Source: Phytophthora hibernalis
Taxonomy: Eukaryota > Oomycota > Peronosporomycetes > Peronosporales > Peronosporaceae
DNA length: 64,000 bases
Reading direction: 5' to 3'
Assembly (NCBI GenBank): GCA_012656075.1
Contig: JAAKBF010000244.1
Coordinates: 310,001 to 374,000, forward strand
In this document: positions 1 through 11,165 of the stretch, piece by piece
How positions within the stretch are numbered: the first letter of the stretch is position 1
Layout: every line of letters begins with the position of its first letter
Notes under the pieces: generated by a model
Databases searched by the model: none
The model's input: only the letters and a program-made list of their open reading frames with translations
What the model was told of the DNA's origin: nothing
Made by a program: the position numbers and the translations under genes

Positions 1-530
1 TAAGTGTCCGAAGCGTCTGGTCCCGCTTGATCGCCAGGATTATGCCTGCCGGTGGACACAAGGTTGAAGTAATCAAGTGTTCATCCACCCGGCAAGTCCG
101 AGAAGCTAGAATGTGTGATTGATTTGCTGCGTGTGCAGAGAACGAGAAAGCTCGTTCGACCGAGGGAGTGCTATCGAAGCCTCCTTCCTACCTACCCCCG
201 GAGCTTTGCCCCGGCGCCCTGACTTACCGGCTGAAAAAGCCTGACACCCTTCCTTCTGAGGGCCAGCGAGGTTTATTTGTGCGCGTGTATTGCAGACTAG
301 CCGTGCTCATGGAAAGTGCTGTGGAGTTGATTGGTTGCCCTACCGACAAGTCGGAGTACGCAGGGTCAGACCAAGTCGGAGTACGCAGGGTCAGACCAAC
401 CCGGTGCTAGGGTGAATCAAGGCCTTCAGGTCAAGACTTCGCCCAATATTCACCTCGTCTTTGCGAACGAGGTGTGTGTTGTGGGTGGGAAAACTAGCAG
501 GACATAATTCTGGCGTGTTCCTACACGACA
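1..530 (+). repeat. LTR 3' portion, G3-related family
   Basis: The right part of this stretch shares landmarks in the same order with the G3 terminal repeat at 24430-24710: a CCTTCCTTCTGAGGG block, a GCA-ACTAGCC block, a CAACCCGG-TAGGGT block, a CTTCAGGT block and the terminal CTACACGACA at 521-530. It ends in CA like an LTR. The sequence after it is not a primer-binding site but the middle of a pol gene, so the LTR abuts truncated internal DNA. It is clearly diverged from the G3 copies. It could be the 5' LTR end of G1 itself or a separate insertion; the window edge prevents a decision. Confidence 0.6.
348..397. repeat. 25-bp tandem duplication inside the LTR
   Basis: Two perfect, directly adjacent copies of a 25-bp unit beginning AAGTCGGAGTACGCAGGG lie at 348-372 and 373-397. 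The G3 LTRs show no such duplication, so it is probably private to this copy. Confidence 0.9.
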
Positions 531-601
531 TATCTAACTCAGCGAGCGGATAAATACCTCAGACGGATGCCATTGAGGGAGACTCGTCGAAACCTGACGA
601 T

Positions 602-2220
602 TTGACCATCTCGGCGACGCAAACGGACGATTCTCTGATATACACAACGGAAAGGGAAGGAAGTGACTGGCAGCAGCAGCCATTGGACCAGCAAGACTCG
701 GCGATAGCCGCTGTCCACAGCGAAGGGCATCAGAAAAGATGCTCTACCAAAATGGACAGGGGTGACCAGTGGGATCCCGGCGAACGACAGCCAGGCCGAC
801 ATACTCCTAGGCTACGGAAGCCAGGACTCGTCAAATCGGGAGAATTGGAGGTATCAGATACTCCATCGAGCCCAAACCCAACCGAAGACCTTCGGTTGCG
901 GTTGCTTGCGGCCGCTGAAGAGCTCGAGATGCGCCTCTCGATGGCTGACGTCGTTCTCGTAGACGGGTCAGAACTCGCCGAGTTTGAACACTCGTCGAGT
1001 GATGAGAGTCTAAGAGATTACGCTCATGAGCTCACCTTTTTGCCTAACCTGACGGAATCGTTATCAACAAAGCTAGACTACGAAGGCGACAACGTTATAT
1101 CTCCAGCGCACGATGTTCGACAGCAAAATAATCTCGTCGAAACATTGAAACGACACGAAAATATCATGATCTCGAGTGGAAATGCGCTTCCACCACCGGC
1201 ATACGGCGTGGTCTGCGATATTGACGTCCAAGGGCACGAACCCATCAAGCAGAGAGCTCAGCGAGTGCCGCTGAAGAACTTGAGCAAACTCTATGAGCTT
1301 TTGAAAGCACTGCTTCAGGCAGGGCTCGTGTCATTTTCGAAGAGTCCTTGGGCCTCGCCAATCATGATTGTCATGAAAAAGAACGGTGTGGACATTAGGC
1401 TTTGCATCGACTACAAGTTGGTAGACGCAATCACGGTCAGCATGGAATACGCAATGACGCTGGTCGACGACTTGCTGACAGAACTCGAGAGCTACTTATG
1501 GTTCTGTTCACTCGATGCTACTACTGGATTCTGGGCCGTAATGATGACTCGACGAGCTCGCGAAATTTCAGCTTTGTGTGTGCTCTCGGCCACTTAGAGT
1601 GGTTGCGCATGCCGTTTGGGCTTAAAAATGCGCCCATGATCTACCAGCGACTCATCGAGAATGCTCTCTGGGGTTACGTACAACCGAGTGGTGGCGGGGC
1701 TACATTCGCCAAGAAGATGCGGCTCGCGGAGGCTGCAGCAATTGCTCAGCGAAAGAAACAACCATCCCGGCTAACGCAAGGGGCCGATTCGATGAGTTTA
1801 AGCACCAAATTTGAAGCCGACCACCGATCTCTCAATGAGTCTGACCCGCTGCAAGAGCTCATCCACAGCCCTGAAAATGACATGTTCAGTACGGGCGAAC
1901 CGGACGAGTCACAACTACTTCCAGTCTTTGGTCGACGATCGTTCGTCGACGATATTTGCTTTGGTGGTGCAACCTTCGACGAGTGCCTCAACACGCTCGA
2001 CCGGTTGTTGACCCGATTCGCCGAGTGCATAATCAGTATGAGTTTCACCAAGAGTAATTTTGTCCAGCCGATGGTCGACTTCTTGTCTCACAAAGTGACA
2101 GCGGACGGAATTACCGCGGATCCCAAGAAGCTGTCCGCGATCGCTGAGCTTCCATTCCCGTCGTATAAAAGGGGATGCAGGCATTCCTTGGCGCACTCAA
2201 TTACTACAGCCGGTTCATCC
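602..2220 (+). pseudogene. G1 reverse transcriptase
   Basis: RNA-directed DNA polymerase domain of a Ty3/Gypsy Pol. A first frame (to 1597) carries the upstream connector with PPPAYGVVCDIDV, then WASPIMIVMKKNGVDIRLCIDY and the first catalytic aspartate in SLDATTGFWAV. A second frame from about 1560 continues with MPFGLKNAPMIYQRLI and, near 1942-1970, the catalytic FVDDICFGG, followed by the thumb/connection motif DFLSHKV. About 87 codons rich in acidic and polar residues (roughly 1681-1940) separate the NAP motif from FVDD, far more than usual for the family. One frameshift near 1570-1600 and another near 2180 break the frame, so the copy is inactive as read. Confidence 0.85.
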
Positions 2221-3505
2221 AAAACTTGGCGTTGTATGGAGCTGTGCTTTATCAGCTGAAAGAAGATGACTTCGGTAGTGGAAACGACTTATCGACCGCT
2301 AGAGCTTCATTCGCTGAGCTAACGCGGAAAGTGACAGAAGCGCCTATTTTAAGGCACTTCGACTCAGCGAAAGGGGTCCATGTCATGGTCTTTGCCAATG
2401 ACTGGGCGATGAGTAGCACCCTGATGCAGATGCATGATGGAAAACTGCACCCAGTCCGTTTCTGTGGCAGAGTGCTAAAAGAAAGCGAGGCCATTACCAC
2501 CCAGCCGAGTGCGAAGTGCTTGCGTTGCTTCAATTGCTGAAGATATGCTATACGTTGGTGGCGGGCAAGACAATCCATGTCTACACCCGGTTCTCCACGT
2601 TAGAGTGGGTGTTCTCGTCGAAGACATTGTACAGGCGACCAGTGAGCTTCGCCATCCTACTCTCGCCTTACCACTTGAAAATTAAACGGTTGCGAGAGCG
2701 GGATATCGAATTCGCTCAGCTGTTACAAGCTTCTATCACTCCACACATTGGGCTCGACGAGTCGTTAGCACACATTGCACGACCATCTAAGAACTCGGCG
2801 AGTGTCCGCCTGGACCCAGAATTGCTATATGCGCACGTACCACACGACGTTGAGGGATACGTCCTGTCATTCGACGGGTCGGCGAAGACGGAGAAGTATG
2901 GCGGCTATGGTAGTTGCTCGTGGATCTTGTGGCGGTTGCTGATGTGGGACATTGTGATCGCTGCGAGTGCTTACCTCTTGGAAACCACGGTCAATATCGC
3001 CGAGTACTCCGGAAAGAATAACGGCGTCATCGCGGCCCTTGACCGGGGCATCACCGGCCTCATTATAGTCGGTGATTCCAGGCTCACAATCCAGCAATCC
3101 ATGGGGGTGATCGCATGCATGAACGAGACGTTGCAAATTCAGTTGGCGCGCCATAAGGAACTCATCGATTGCCTCAACTTTGTACGTTGCCTCCATGTAG
3201 TCCGATGCTACAATTCAGCGGCGGATACGTTAGCCACGGAAGCTCTAGAAGCGAAAGCTGGGCGTGTCGTTCTTAGCGGTGACCGCAAAGGTGAGCTAAA
3301 GATGTTGAACCGAATACAAGAAAAGTTGTACGTCGGAGAAAGCTCGACGAAGGAAGCAGAAGAAGGCCTCCTAAAGTCTCAGCGATTACTCGGAGTCAAA
3401 CTCAACCAGTTCGCCGAGTCGATTCGCCGAAGACGAAGTACGAGACCCAGCGAGCGATCCGGCACCCGACGTGCCAGTAGAATCCAATTCGCCGAGTCTA
3501 CGTGA
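2175..3505 (+). pseudogene. G1 tandem RNase H domains (Ty3-type plus archaeal-type)
   Basis: Two ribonuclease H folds follow the RT. The first (about 2330-2640) is the Ty3-type: ILRHFDSAKGVHVMVFAND, then FCGRVLKESEA and VYTRFSTLEWVF. The usual catalytic aspartates, in TDAS and TDH in active elements, are F and R here. The second (about 2850-3260) is archaeal/plant-Tat-like: LSFDGSAKTEKYGG, NIAEYSG, IIVGDSRLTIQQ and a final NSAADTLATEAL, keeping D, E, D and D. Such dual domains are known from oomycete Gypsy and plant Tat elements. The tail (3260-3505) is a charged linker before integrase. Frameshifts lie near 2180 and 2530. Confidence 0.8.
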
Positions 3506-3946
3506 CAATGATAACCCAGTCGACGAGTTCGAAATGGAGTATGAACCTCCAGAAGATCAGCGAATAGTAGAGCAGGCCGAAGCTTGCTCAGAACGTCATG
3601 AACTGCCAAGTGCTGAAGACGTCAACCCTCTAGTAGTACAAGCTGAGCGACGAGGCCAGATATCAACGACACAAGACGAAGAATGTCGATGGTCTGACCT
3701 GAAGAAATATTTGCGAGGTGAATTGGATGAGCTCACTCGGCGCAGAGCTGGCGACACCGGCAAAGTGGCCGACAGTTTCGTACTCAACGAGGACGGCCTA
3801 CTGTATTACATGAGCCGTCGCAGAGAGCGAGGTAGACCCGACGAGCACGACACGAAGCTAAGGATGGTAGTACCAACCACACTCATCGATGAAATCGTGG
3901 TGAATTGCCATAACTCCATTGAAGGAGGACATCAAGGCATCGTTAG
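3471..3946 (+). pseudogene. G1 integrase N-terminal fragment
   Basis: Charged linker followed by LRMVVPTTLIDEIVVNCHNS and EGGHQGIV, the two-histidine half of the integrase HHCC zinc-binding domain. The frame is interrupted at 3946 by the 5' LTR of G2. The missing two-cysteine half is found at 20123 onward. Reading stops by chance inside the LTR at 3957-3959. Confidence 0.85.
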
Positions 3947-5392
3947 TGACACGATGTGACTTCGGATTTTACCCCGAGTCCCAAGCAGCTGCCTCTCTAG
4001 AAAGTCTGATTGGTTGGGGAGAATAAGGCCAGTTTTAACGTGGAGTGTGACATGTGGATAATGTGGAAAAATGCCGGAGTGCGGTGCTTGCGGTTAGCTA
4101 TGGATGGGCTCGGCAACCCTGAAAGACTGTGTACTGCGGTACGGTTGCCAAAATTCCCGAAGACAGGTAAAACCCCTAGGGTGCGTACAAGTGCCTCCGA
4201 TGGGCCCAATACCAGAGAGCCACCTGCCCTTACATAAGTGAAGACCCGTATATGAGCATGACCAAGATCTCTCGAAGCAAAACTACCACTATCACAGACC
4301 TGGAGTCCTGAATGATACCAACCCGAACGATTGCAGCCCTGGACGACGAATGTAGTCCTGAACGTGCAATCCTGGACGTACAAAATTCCAGTATACAAAT
4401 CCAAGATGTTAACGACCGACCACCTCGACCGATCAAGAACAAATCAGAAGATGCGCAAGATACGCAAGCCGGATTTCCCAAGGTACCTTCCATGTTTACC
4501 CACGTGCCTGACCCAGTGTCAGACGCACGCGACGTCTGACCCGAAGTGGTCGACGTCAACACTTTCATAGTGAACTCAAGACTAACGACAGAAGTGCAAG
4601 TCAACAGTAGAAGATAGCCATCAACAGATAACAGACAAACAGAGTTCGTTTTACCCTATAGCCCACAAGTCCGGAAGAAACCTGCCAGACGTTTATCCTG
4701 GAGGACCGCGAGGCGTGTTGACTACTAAGGGCTCATCAGGCTGTGCGACGACCGGTGAGGGACTCTCGTTAAGTAAGTCAAGCCAAGTTAGACGGGGACC
4801 AGACGTAACCCGTCCTGGAGTGATCCGTTCTATTCCACTTCCTAGTTGTGGTGAACATCCTTGAACGGTTGACTCCCGCATTTCATACTAACTACATCTT
4901 TGGACGTTTAAGATAGTCTACGTCTAGGGATTTGAAGAATCCGATTATCGAGTGATAGGACTGTATTGTTCTGTTTATTTCCCTCACTAGTGGGGTGGTG
5001 CGCGTTTTGAACAGCCACCAAGACTGACCAGTGTCCTGGAAGTGGCTTAGTTGACTGGAGTATAGACCCACCGTCTCGGGGTCTGAAAGAATAAGTGACG
5101 GCTACATATTTTGTATAACTCTGTTTTGTAGATTGGTTATCTCGAGCCGTGGAAGCTACGCCCTAGAAGGTTACGTTCAGCCCCACGCTCAAGACCTACA
5201 CATGTAGAACAACTCATACGGTGCGAATCCAAGTATCGAAGATAAACGACACCGAAAGGGGTTGCACAAGGAGACACACCGCCATTCCTGGACGTAATTT
5301 ACGTTCAGGATTACAACCGTCTTTCAGGAAAGTCGGGTTGGTCTTGCGCTATACACCCTGGGCGACCAAAAGTTTTCATCGACTTCGCCACA
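3947..5392 (+). repeat. G2 5' LTR
   Basis: 1446 bp, repeated at 18677-20118. Begins TGACACGATG and ends GCCACA, followed two bases later by a TGG primer-binding site. Short frames inside (for example 4230-4604 minus) recur in the other LTR simply because the DNA is duplicated, and no protein family is recognised in them. Confidence 0.85.
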
Positions 5393-5394
5393 GC

Positions 5395-5410
5395 TGGTTT
5401 GCGTGCCCGA
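5395..5410 (+). other. G2 primer-binding site
   Basis: TGGTTTGCGTGCCCGA starts two bases after the LTR end, the expected position for annealing of a tRNA 3' CCA end. The tRNA cannot be named from sequence alone. G3 uses a different PBS with the same two-base spacing. Confidence 0.6.
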
Positions 5411-5494
5411 ATTTGGTGCTTCGGATTTCACCGAGTTGTTTTTATTAAGTAGGTTAAGAGTGTACGGATTGTACTAACTTCTAAACTAGCGCAT

Positions 5495-7952
5495 ATGGCC
5501 GCTGGAAGAAGAGAAGGCATGCGCGAAGGAAGTCGCGGAGGAAGAGGACGCGGAGAGGCTACACGCCAGTCGCGTCTCACGCAAGGGCTGCCGGCCGAAG
5601 AACACAAAGACCTGGAAGAGGTGGAACGTGTTACTTGAAAGGTCAACGCTGCGAAGCGTAAGGCAGCCAAGGAGGAGAAGGAGATGTGTTCGATTCAATA
5701 CCCGCCGGCTACAGTACCAGCTATCCCAGATGCACACGCAGTGTCTCTGCATGGTGAACCTGGAAGTCGGCCAACTGAGTCGAAGCCGTTGAGGGCGAGA
5801 CCGCTAAGGAGGAGACCGCCCAGGCGTCTGTGGAGGTGCCGATTTGGAAGAGTCCCCGGTGGAGGGTCGAGTTTCGGATTCCCCACTACCGGATCAACAC
5901 GTGGAGTTGCAGGCTGACACGCCCACGCACGCGGAGAACAAGTCGCTGTCGACAGTCCTGGAAGACGCGGTGCTTGAGGATCTGGAAGGGTCTTTGCGCC
6001 TAGAATGACGGCGCCTGAATCGCAGATGCAGCTGAGTCCGTTGCTGGAGTCCAATCCAGCCTCGTTGGTGCCTGTACAGGACGAACATCCAGGAACGCAC
6101 CCCGAGGTTGGAGCATCGGATGCCGGTCTGAGCGAACAAGCAGCGAAGACTTACGTGGCTCAACAAGTGTCCCGTTGGGAGCAAGTCCGGTCCGAACGAG
6201 TGCTACCGCCACAGGTGGAGTATATTTGGCCGGAGTCCCATCCATATTCGCTACCTTGGTTGTCGGCCATGTTGGATGTGCCCAAGTACCTGAGCGCCAA
6301 GACCACTCTGGACGACCCCGCCCAAGCGTGGGTCATCGAGTTGGACTTGAATCGACGAGACTTGGCCACCGCCCAGGCCCTCACGGCAGTGCAGATCCCG
6401 GGCGGACTGCTTACGCCTAGAGAATGTGTTGCAATCTTACAGGCACTACTCTATGAGGTAGGTTTCCAGTCAAAGGTTACACCTGAAGTGGTACGCGGAG
6501 TAGTTGGTGATGTCCAACATCTACTGGCAGTCGAGCTCATTGAGTGGCGACAGTTGTTCGTTGGGGTGAAGTTCAAGATTCTTCTAAGTTTGGAAGCAGG
6601 ACCCAAGCCTGAACGACCACCTGTTATGGAATATCACGCCGAGGATGGCGAAGGTGATCTATTGATGACGGACTACGAAATCTATCTTCTAAGTCGGAGT
6701 TTTGTCCTGCGTCTACGAATGACTGGACTTCGCCCTGTCCGCAGTCCAATTGGATCTTCGAAGGGCGAGCCAGGTTACAAGCGACAGCAGCGTCAGCCGC
6801 CTCGCGAAGTTTTACTGATTCGTTGCCGTCGGAGCTTCCATCATCCGAAGCATCCAGAGAAGTGTCTGTCCTAGAATCAGTTACGTCCAGGGATGCAAGC
6901 ATGGGTCCAATCCCGAGTCTGGTTGGTACAACGGATGAAGCGTCATATGGAACAACATCCAGCTTGTACGCGTCCAGGAATAGCTCGTCGGCATCATCTT
7001 CAGCGACTCTGGCTATAGCGCAGCGTCTCACATACCACTCGTTGATACGGACCAATGGTGATGGCTGCTCAAAGATCTAGCGGTGTCGCCGAAGCGGGAG
7101 AAGTGGGTTTCTACATAACGCAGGAAGCTACTCCTGGACGAATGACTGCAGTGGACCAGGATGACGTCGAGATGGCGGAGTCCGTAATCCTCACGGAGGC
7201 GAAGCCGCCCAGGTTGCGCACGTCCAGGTCGCACAGGAAGCACCGGGATTCTGACCGGAGTTTTTCGTCTAGCGAATCGGAGTCTGACAGTGATGAATAC
7301 CGCCACTGTCGCAACCCTCGTAGTCATCGACACGCGTCCAAACGATCCTCGAAGAGGCGGTCCGCATCTCGAAGATCAAGTCGTTCAGGGCGCTCAAGTC
7401 GGTCGACGTGGTCTGGACGAAGTTCTCGACGATCCGCTGGTTCCAAGATGTCTGGCACAGCTGAATTTACCGTGAGCACGAAACTTTGGCCAAACTTGAA
7501 GGCAAGCCTTCGACAGACAAGCTGGCCGAGCGAGAAACTCAGGCTCAGCTAATGCTTGAAGAAGCCGAAAACAAGTACGTGAAGTACAGCTCCGACTGAA
7601 GAAGCTGAGCGTCGGCTGCACAGTCTTGCCGCTCAAGAACCCGGCGTCAAGGATTCTCCAGTTCAGGAATCCCCAGATCTGGAGACACTCATTCAGGCAG
7701 TCTGCGCCGAAGCTGCACGAGTCGAAGGCGAGCGCGTCAAAGCTCTCGCTTTACAACACTTAGCAGAGCAGAAACGCCCGACACGAAGCCGAACGCGCCG
7801 AGTGGGTTACCCAAGTCCAAACCGGCCTGGAAGAACAGTCGGAGACGTACAAGCGAGAACTGGAAATCCTGGAAATGGAGCGTGTCAACGACAACGCGTC
7901 TGCCCTAAACATGCAGAAGTATCAAGCTGAACAGATACGGAATTTGCGTTAA
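5495..7952 (+). pseudogene. G2 gag, N-terminal half
   Basis: The first ATG after the PBS is at 5495 (MAAGRREGMREGSRGGRGRG). The frame breaks and resumes several times (5684-5917, 6005-6874, 7055-7552). The best-preserved block, 6005-6874, holds LPWLSAMLDVPKYLSAK and DPAQAWVIELDLNRRDLATA and resembles no family I can name. 7200-7440 encodes an Arg/Ser-rich stretch (RSSKRRSASRRSSRSGRSSR), probably nucleic-acid binding. About 7560-7950 reads as an alanine/glutamate-rich, helix-prone segment in yet another frame. Assignment to Gag rests on position between the PBS and the capsid/zinc-knuckle region. Gag of this element would be unusually long, about 1350 codons. Confidence 0.6.
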
Positions 7953-7955
7953 GCA

Positions 7956-9643
7956 GTGGGACATGATGATGTGACGCCCACCCCTGATGTAGCAACTCTG
8001 GTCACGACGGTGGTCAGTGATCCTGAACGTGCAACCCCGAATTCAGTGGTGAGTGGCCGAAGCATGAAAGATGCAACCCAGAAGCGGGTAAAATCGGGAC
8101 TAGAGAACCTCTCCGAAGGTGCAATTGCACAACTGCGAGCGCTGCTCCCGCACCTCGACGTCCCAGTGTCTGCTGGAAGTGTGGGCCTTGAAAGGATCAA
8201 GCACGAGGAAGGCAACGCGAGTGCTAGCGCTACTAAGGCAACCAAGACACAGAGTTCTCGGACGGAAGCGGCTCACCCGGCGGAAAAGCAAGATGCGAAG
8301 GTGCGCGTGAATTCGGAAGCAAAGAAGCCAGAACGCAAGAAGGCGCCCAAGAAGACAAGTCGTAGTCGAGACTCCTCGCCGGACAGTGATCCTACTTCCA
8401 CCTCAGACGAAGAAGCTTCGCGCTCAAGTGATTCAGACTCAAGTCTGGACGAAAAAACGGTGGCGCCGTCAACGGCCAAGATTGGCTCAAACGTCTTGAC
8501 ATTGCGCCCGTATGTGAACTCCAACTCGCTGGAGAAATTCGACGAGAAGGCATCCATCAGCGATCGTCGGAGATGGTGGGAACGTTTCAGTAACATGTGC
8601 GTTCAAGGAGGCTGGAGTGACAAGGTCAAGCTCGGCGAGCTCAAAATGAAGATGTCGTCCGCGGTCAGAAACTGGCGAGGTCAACTCCCGAAGCACATCC
8701 AGGGTAACTGGAAATTGTTACTTCAAGCGTTTAGACGCAAATATTTGAAGACCCGGACGTCTGACTCAGAGCGTTACTACACCATGAAGCAAAAGTCGAA
8801 CGAGACCCCGTTGGAGTTTTCTACCGCCTTAATGAAGCAGTGGTCAAGGCTGAGATCAGGTACAAGACGTCGGAGAAACGACGCGCCCAACACATCAAGC
8901 GTTTCATGAAGAGTCTTCGGGATTCACAGCTCAAGGCCGTATTACGCAACCAGCGTTTCCAAAACGTAGATGATCTCGCGTACGTGTTGCAGCAAGATGA
9001 AGATCTGACTTTGGACGGAGGGTATAATACGCCACCGTCCAAACCGCGGGACCCTCGAGCTGACAATCTACCGTTTGGACGTTTCAAGTCGAAGCGACCC
9101 AGTCAAGCATACATCGATCAGAGTGGTGCCGCGTCGGAAGTCGAGACGTACATTTCAGTGAAGCAGTCGAAGACATCGACGATGCTCCACCCCAACCCGT
9201 CGCTCCTGTATGCAGTCTCCCGGATAATGCAAGTCTGGAAGTATCGTCCGATCAGGATCTCCAGAACGCCGTATATCAAGTGATGGAAAATTCCGGATGG
9301 CAACGCAGGCCGGATAACCGTCCAGGATGGTAATCGCCACGTCCAGACAACAACGACCGTACCGAATTTTGTACCAACTGCAATGCGTTTGGTCACAAAC
9401 CTGAGAATTGTTGGAAGGATATCAAGTGTGAGCGCTGTGGTAAGATGGGACATCCTATGCGTGCATGTCGATATCGACCATGTAGCAACTGTGGAATTTC
9501 ATGAGGGACCATGCGCAGACCATGAAGCATTTGAAGCCATCAAGGATCTCGCTCGCAAAGGCATGCTAAAAGACGTTCCTTCATCCGTACTGAAGAAACT
9601 CTTGGATGGAGAAGTCATTCCTTGGACGCCGTTAAACGAATAA
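7956..9643 (+). pseudogene. G2 gag, capsid and zinc-knuckle half
   Basis: 7956-8909 contains an acidic/serine-rich linker and then a Retrotrans_gag-like capsid segment with RRWWERFSNMCVQGGWSDKV, NWRGQLPKHIQGNWKLLL and AFRRKYLKTRTSDSERYYTM. It continues in another frame at 8840-9283 (KRFMKSLRDSQLKAVLRNQR). About 9370-9470, in a third frame, there are two CCHC knuckles, CTNCNAFGHKPENC and CERCGKMGHPMRAC. A third, CSNCG...HEGPC, is split by a frameshift near 9497. The tail ends at 9643 with LLDGEVIPWTPLNE. The knuckles are typical nucleocapsid motifs for genomic RNA binding. Frameshifts occur near 8845, 9290 and 9497. Confidence 0.8.
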
Positions 9644-9693
9644 GCCCGCTGGATGGGGATCCAGAACGCGCCGGGCTTTAACGTATCCCAGGA

Positions 9694-10428
9694 TTGTGTG
9701 TCTTAGTGTATGTCGTACCAGAGCTGAGAAGAAGAAAACCAGATAACCAACAATGCATGACTACCATGATTCAAGATGACCCTAGCAACCCTGAACGTGA
9801 AGACCTTGAATGGACTCGAACAGGAAACCTTGAAAGTACTGTTGAGCGAACACACCGTCCAGGAGAACGATACGGTTGGTGGGAGGATCATGAAGTAGGA
9901 GACAGTCATGAGATTCCAATGGTACATGGAGCAGTGGATAATTGCCGGACGAAGATCTTGCTGGACAACGGAGCGTCTGTAAGTATGGTTGGTTTGGACC
10001 TAGCGCGTAGGCTCAAACTTCAATTACTTATGAGCGACCCGATTAAAGTGACCGGTTTAGGTGGAGTCCCAACGTACATCACTGCGAGTGCGAAGATCAA
10101 GATGACTCTTGGTTCCAGAGTGGTATACGTCATGAATGTGTATGTGGCGAATATCGGAGAAGGCGTGGAAGTTCTGCTTGGCATGAACTTCATGTATGCT
10201 GCTGTAGTCCGATTGAGTGTACGAGAAGGTCTCGTCCAACTGCCCGACGAGGAAACCGTTGTAATGTGTGGAGGTCCAACTCGTGATCACATAGGTCTGG
10301 ATATGGAGGTTCGACCCACCGAGACGTCATATTTGCGTCCAGGGAGTATGTTATTGCCCGGATTAAATATGGTCAAAGCAACCCTGAACGTGATGTCGTG
10401 TGGGCTGGGCGTGGAGACCGTTGGGTAA
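9694..10428 (+). pseudogene. G2 aspartic protease
   Basis: Retropepsin-like domain downstream of gag. ILLDNGASVSMV (about 9956-9990) is the active-site loop, with DNG in place of the usual DTG/DSG, which may be inactivating. The partner motif VEVLLGMNFMYAA at about 10168-10200 matches the conserved LLG..FL region. A Pro-rich tail runs into the connector. The frame ends at 10428 and the protein continues in the frame of 10398-11165. Confidence 0.75.
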
Positions 10429-11165
10429 CTGAAGTGCTCTATGCTGCAAAGGCCTGGGCGGTTGCGATCAAGGTGGTGAATATCTCGTCGAATATGTTGT
10501 GGATCGATCCTCATGTTCCGGTCGCGAGAGTTGTAGAATATGGATGTTTCCCCTCAGGGCGTTTCGTGCGTCCAGGAAAGCAAAAGTACAGTGAGTGGCA
10601 ACAACTGATTTATGAGTGCACTATGTCTCCAGAGATGCGAAGGCGTGCTGAACGACTAGAAGAACTCGAGAGACAATTGGAGCCACCCTGTGTTTCGAGA
10701 CCGGAATATCCATGGCCGACCAAGATCGTGGTACGACCTCCTTCTGGAAGTAATGAAGTGCACGTCACCCAATCTCAGTGGAAGCCGGGAAGTTCGAACG
10801 TTAAGAGCAAGGAACGACACGCCTCTTTTGCCAATACCGTAGTCTCCCAGGTGCCTGAGACTGTGGATGCAAGTACTCGAACGAATCCCATCCAGGAAGA
10901 GGAAGCCAAAGTCGTGTTGGAAGTGATGACAGCAGACGTTCAAACTGAGGCAGGGGAGGAAGACGATCCGGAACCTGGGCCTACGCGTCTAGAATTACGA
11001 AACGTCCAGGATGACATTTCCGAATGTGATGCCGATGAACTGGAGTATCCAAGTCAAGCGATGATTGGTACACCCGTATATAAACTGGAGCAGGAGTATG
11101 CTCGCGTTATGCGGGTGAACGTGGAAGATCTAAACTTGGAAATATTCGCGAAGGGAGCGAGCTGA
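10398..11165 (+). pseudogene. G2 protease-RT connector
   Basis: Frame with KVVNISSNMLWIDPHVPVAR, a Gypsy-type post-protease segment (loss of sheen plus a cis-regulatory-like beta domain), followed by an acidic low-complexity region and DELEYPSQAMIGTPVYKLEQ. No catalytic motif. It overlaps the protease frame by 31 bp and touches the RT frame at 11165, so Pol was probably one polypeptide before the frame breaks. Equivalent connector sequence is seen in G3 at 28050-28440. Confidence 0.6.

Larger units (their letters stand above)
531..3946 (+). mobile_element. Ty3/Gypsy element G1, left half (pol)
   Basis: Internal region of an LTR retrotransposon running RT, RNase H, archaeal-type RNase H and integrase zinc-binding domain in the plus direction. 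Gag and protease are missing on the left. The coding sequence breaks off at 3946 within the integrase and resumes at 20123, the intervening DNA being element G2. All domains are spread over several frames. Confidence 0.85.

Noticed and set aside
348..397. CRISPR-like repeats (also 58442-58515)
   Set aside because: Units are directly adjacent with no spacers, and the DNA is eukaryotic; these are ordinary tandem repeats.
3997..4604. Minus-strand frames of 135 and 124 codons, identical at 18725-19332
   Set aside because: They lie in both LTRs of G2 and are identical because the LTR is duplicated; no protein motif is present.
9490..9510. Programmed frameshift at the gag end of G2
   Set aside because: The break falls inside the third zinc knuckle and is one of many scattered breaks, with no slippery site or downstream structure evident; a random indel is simpler.
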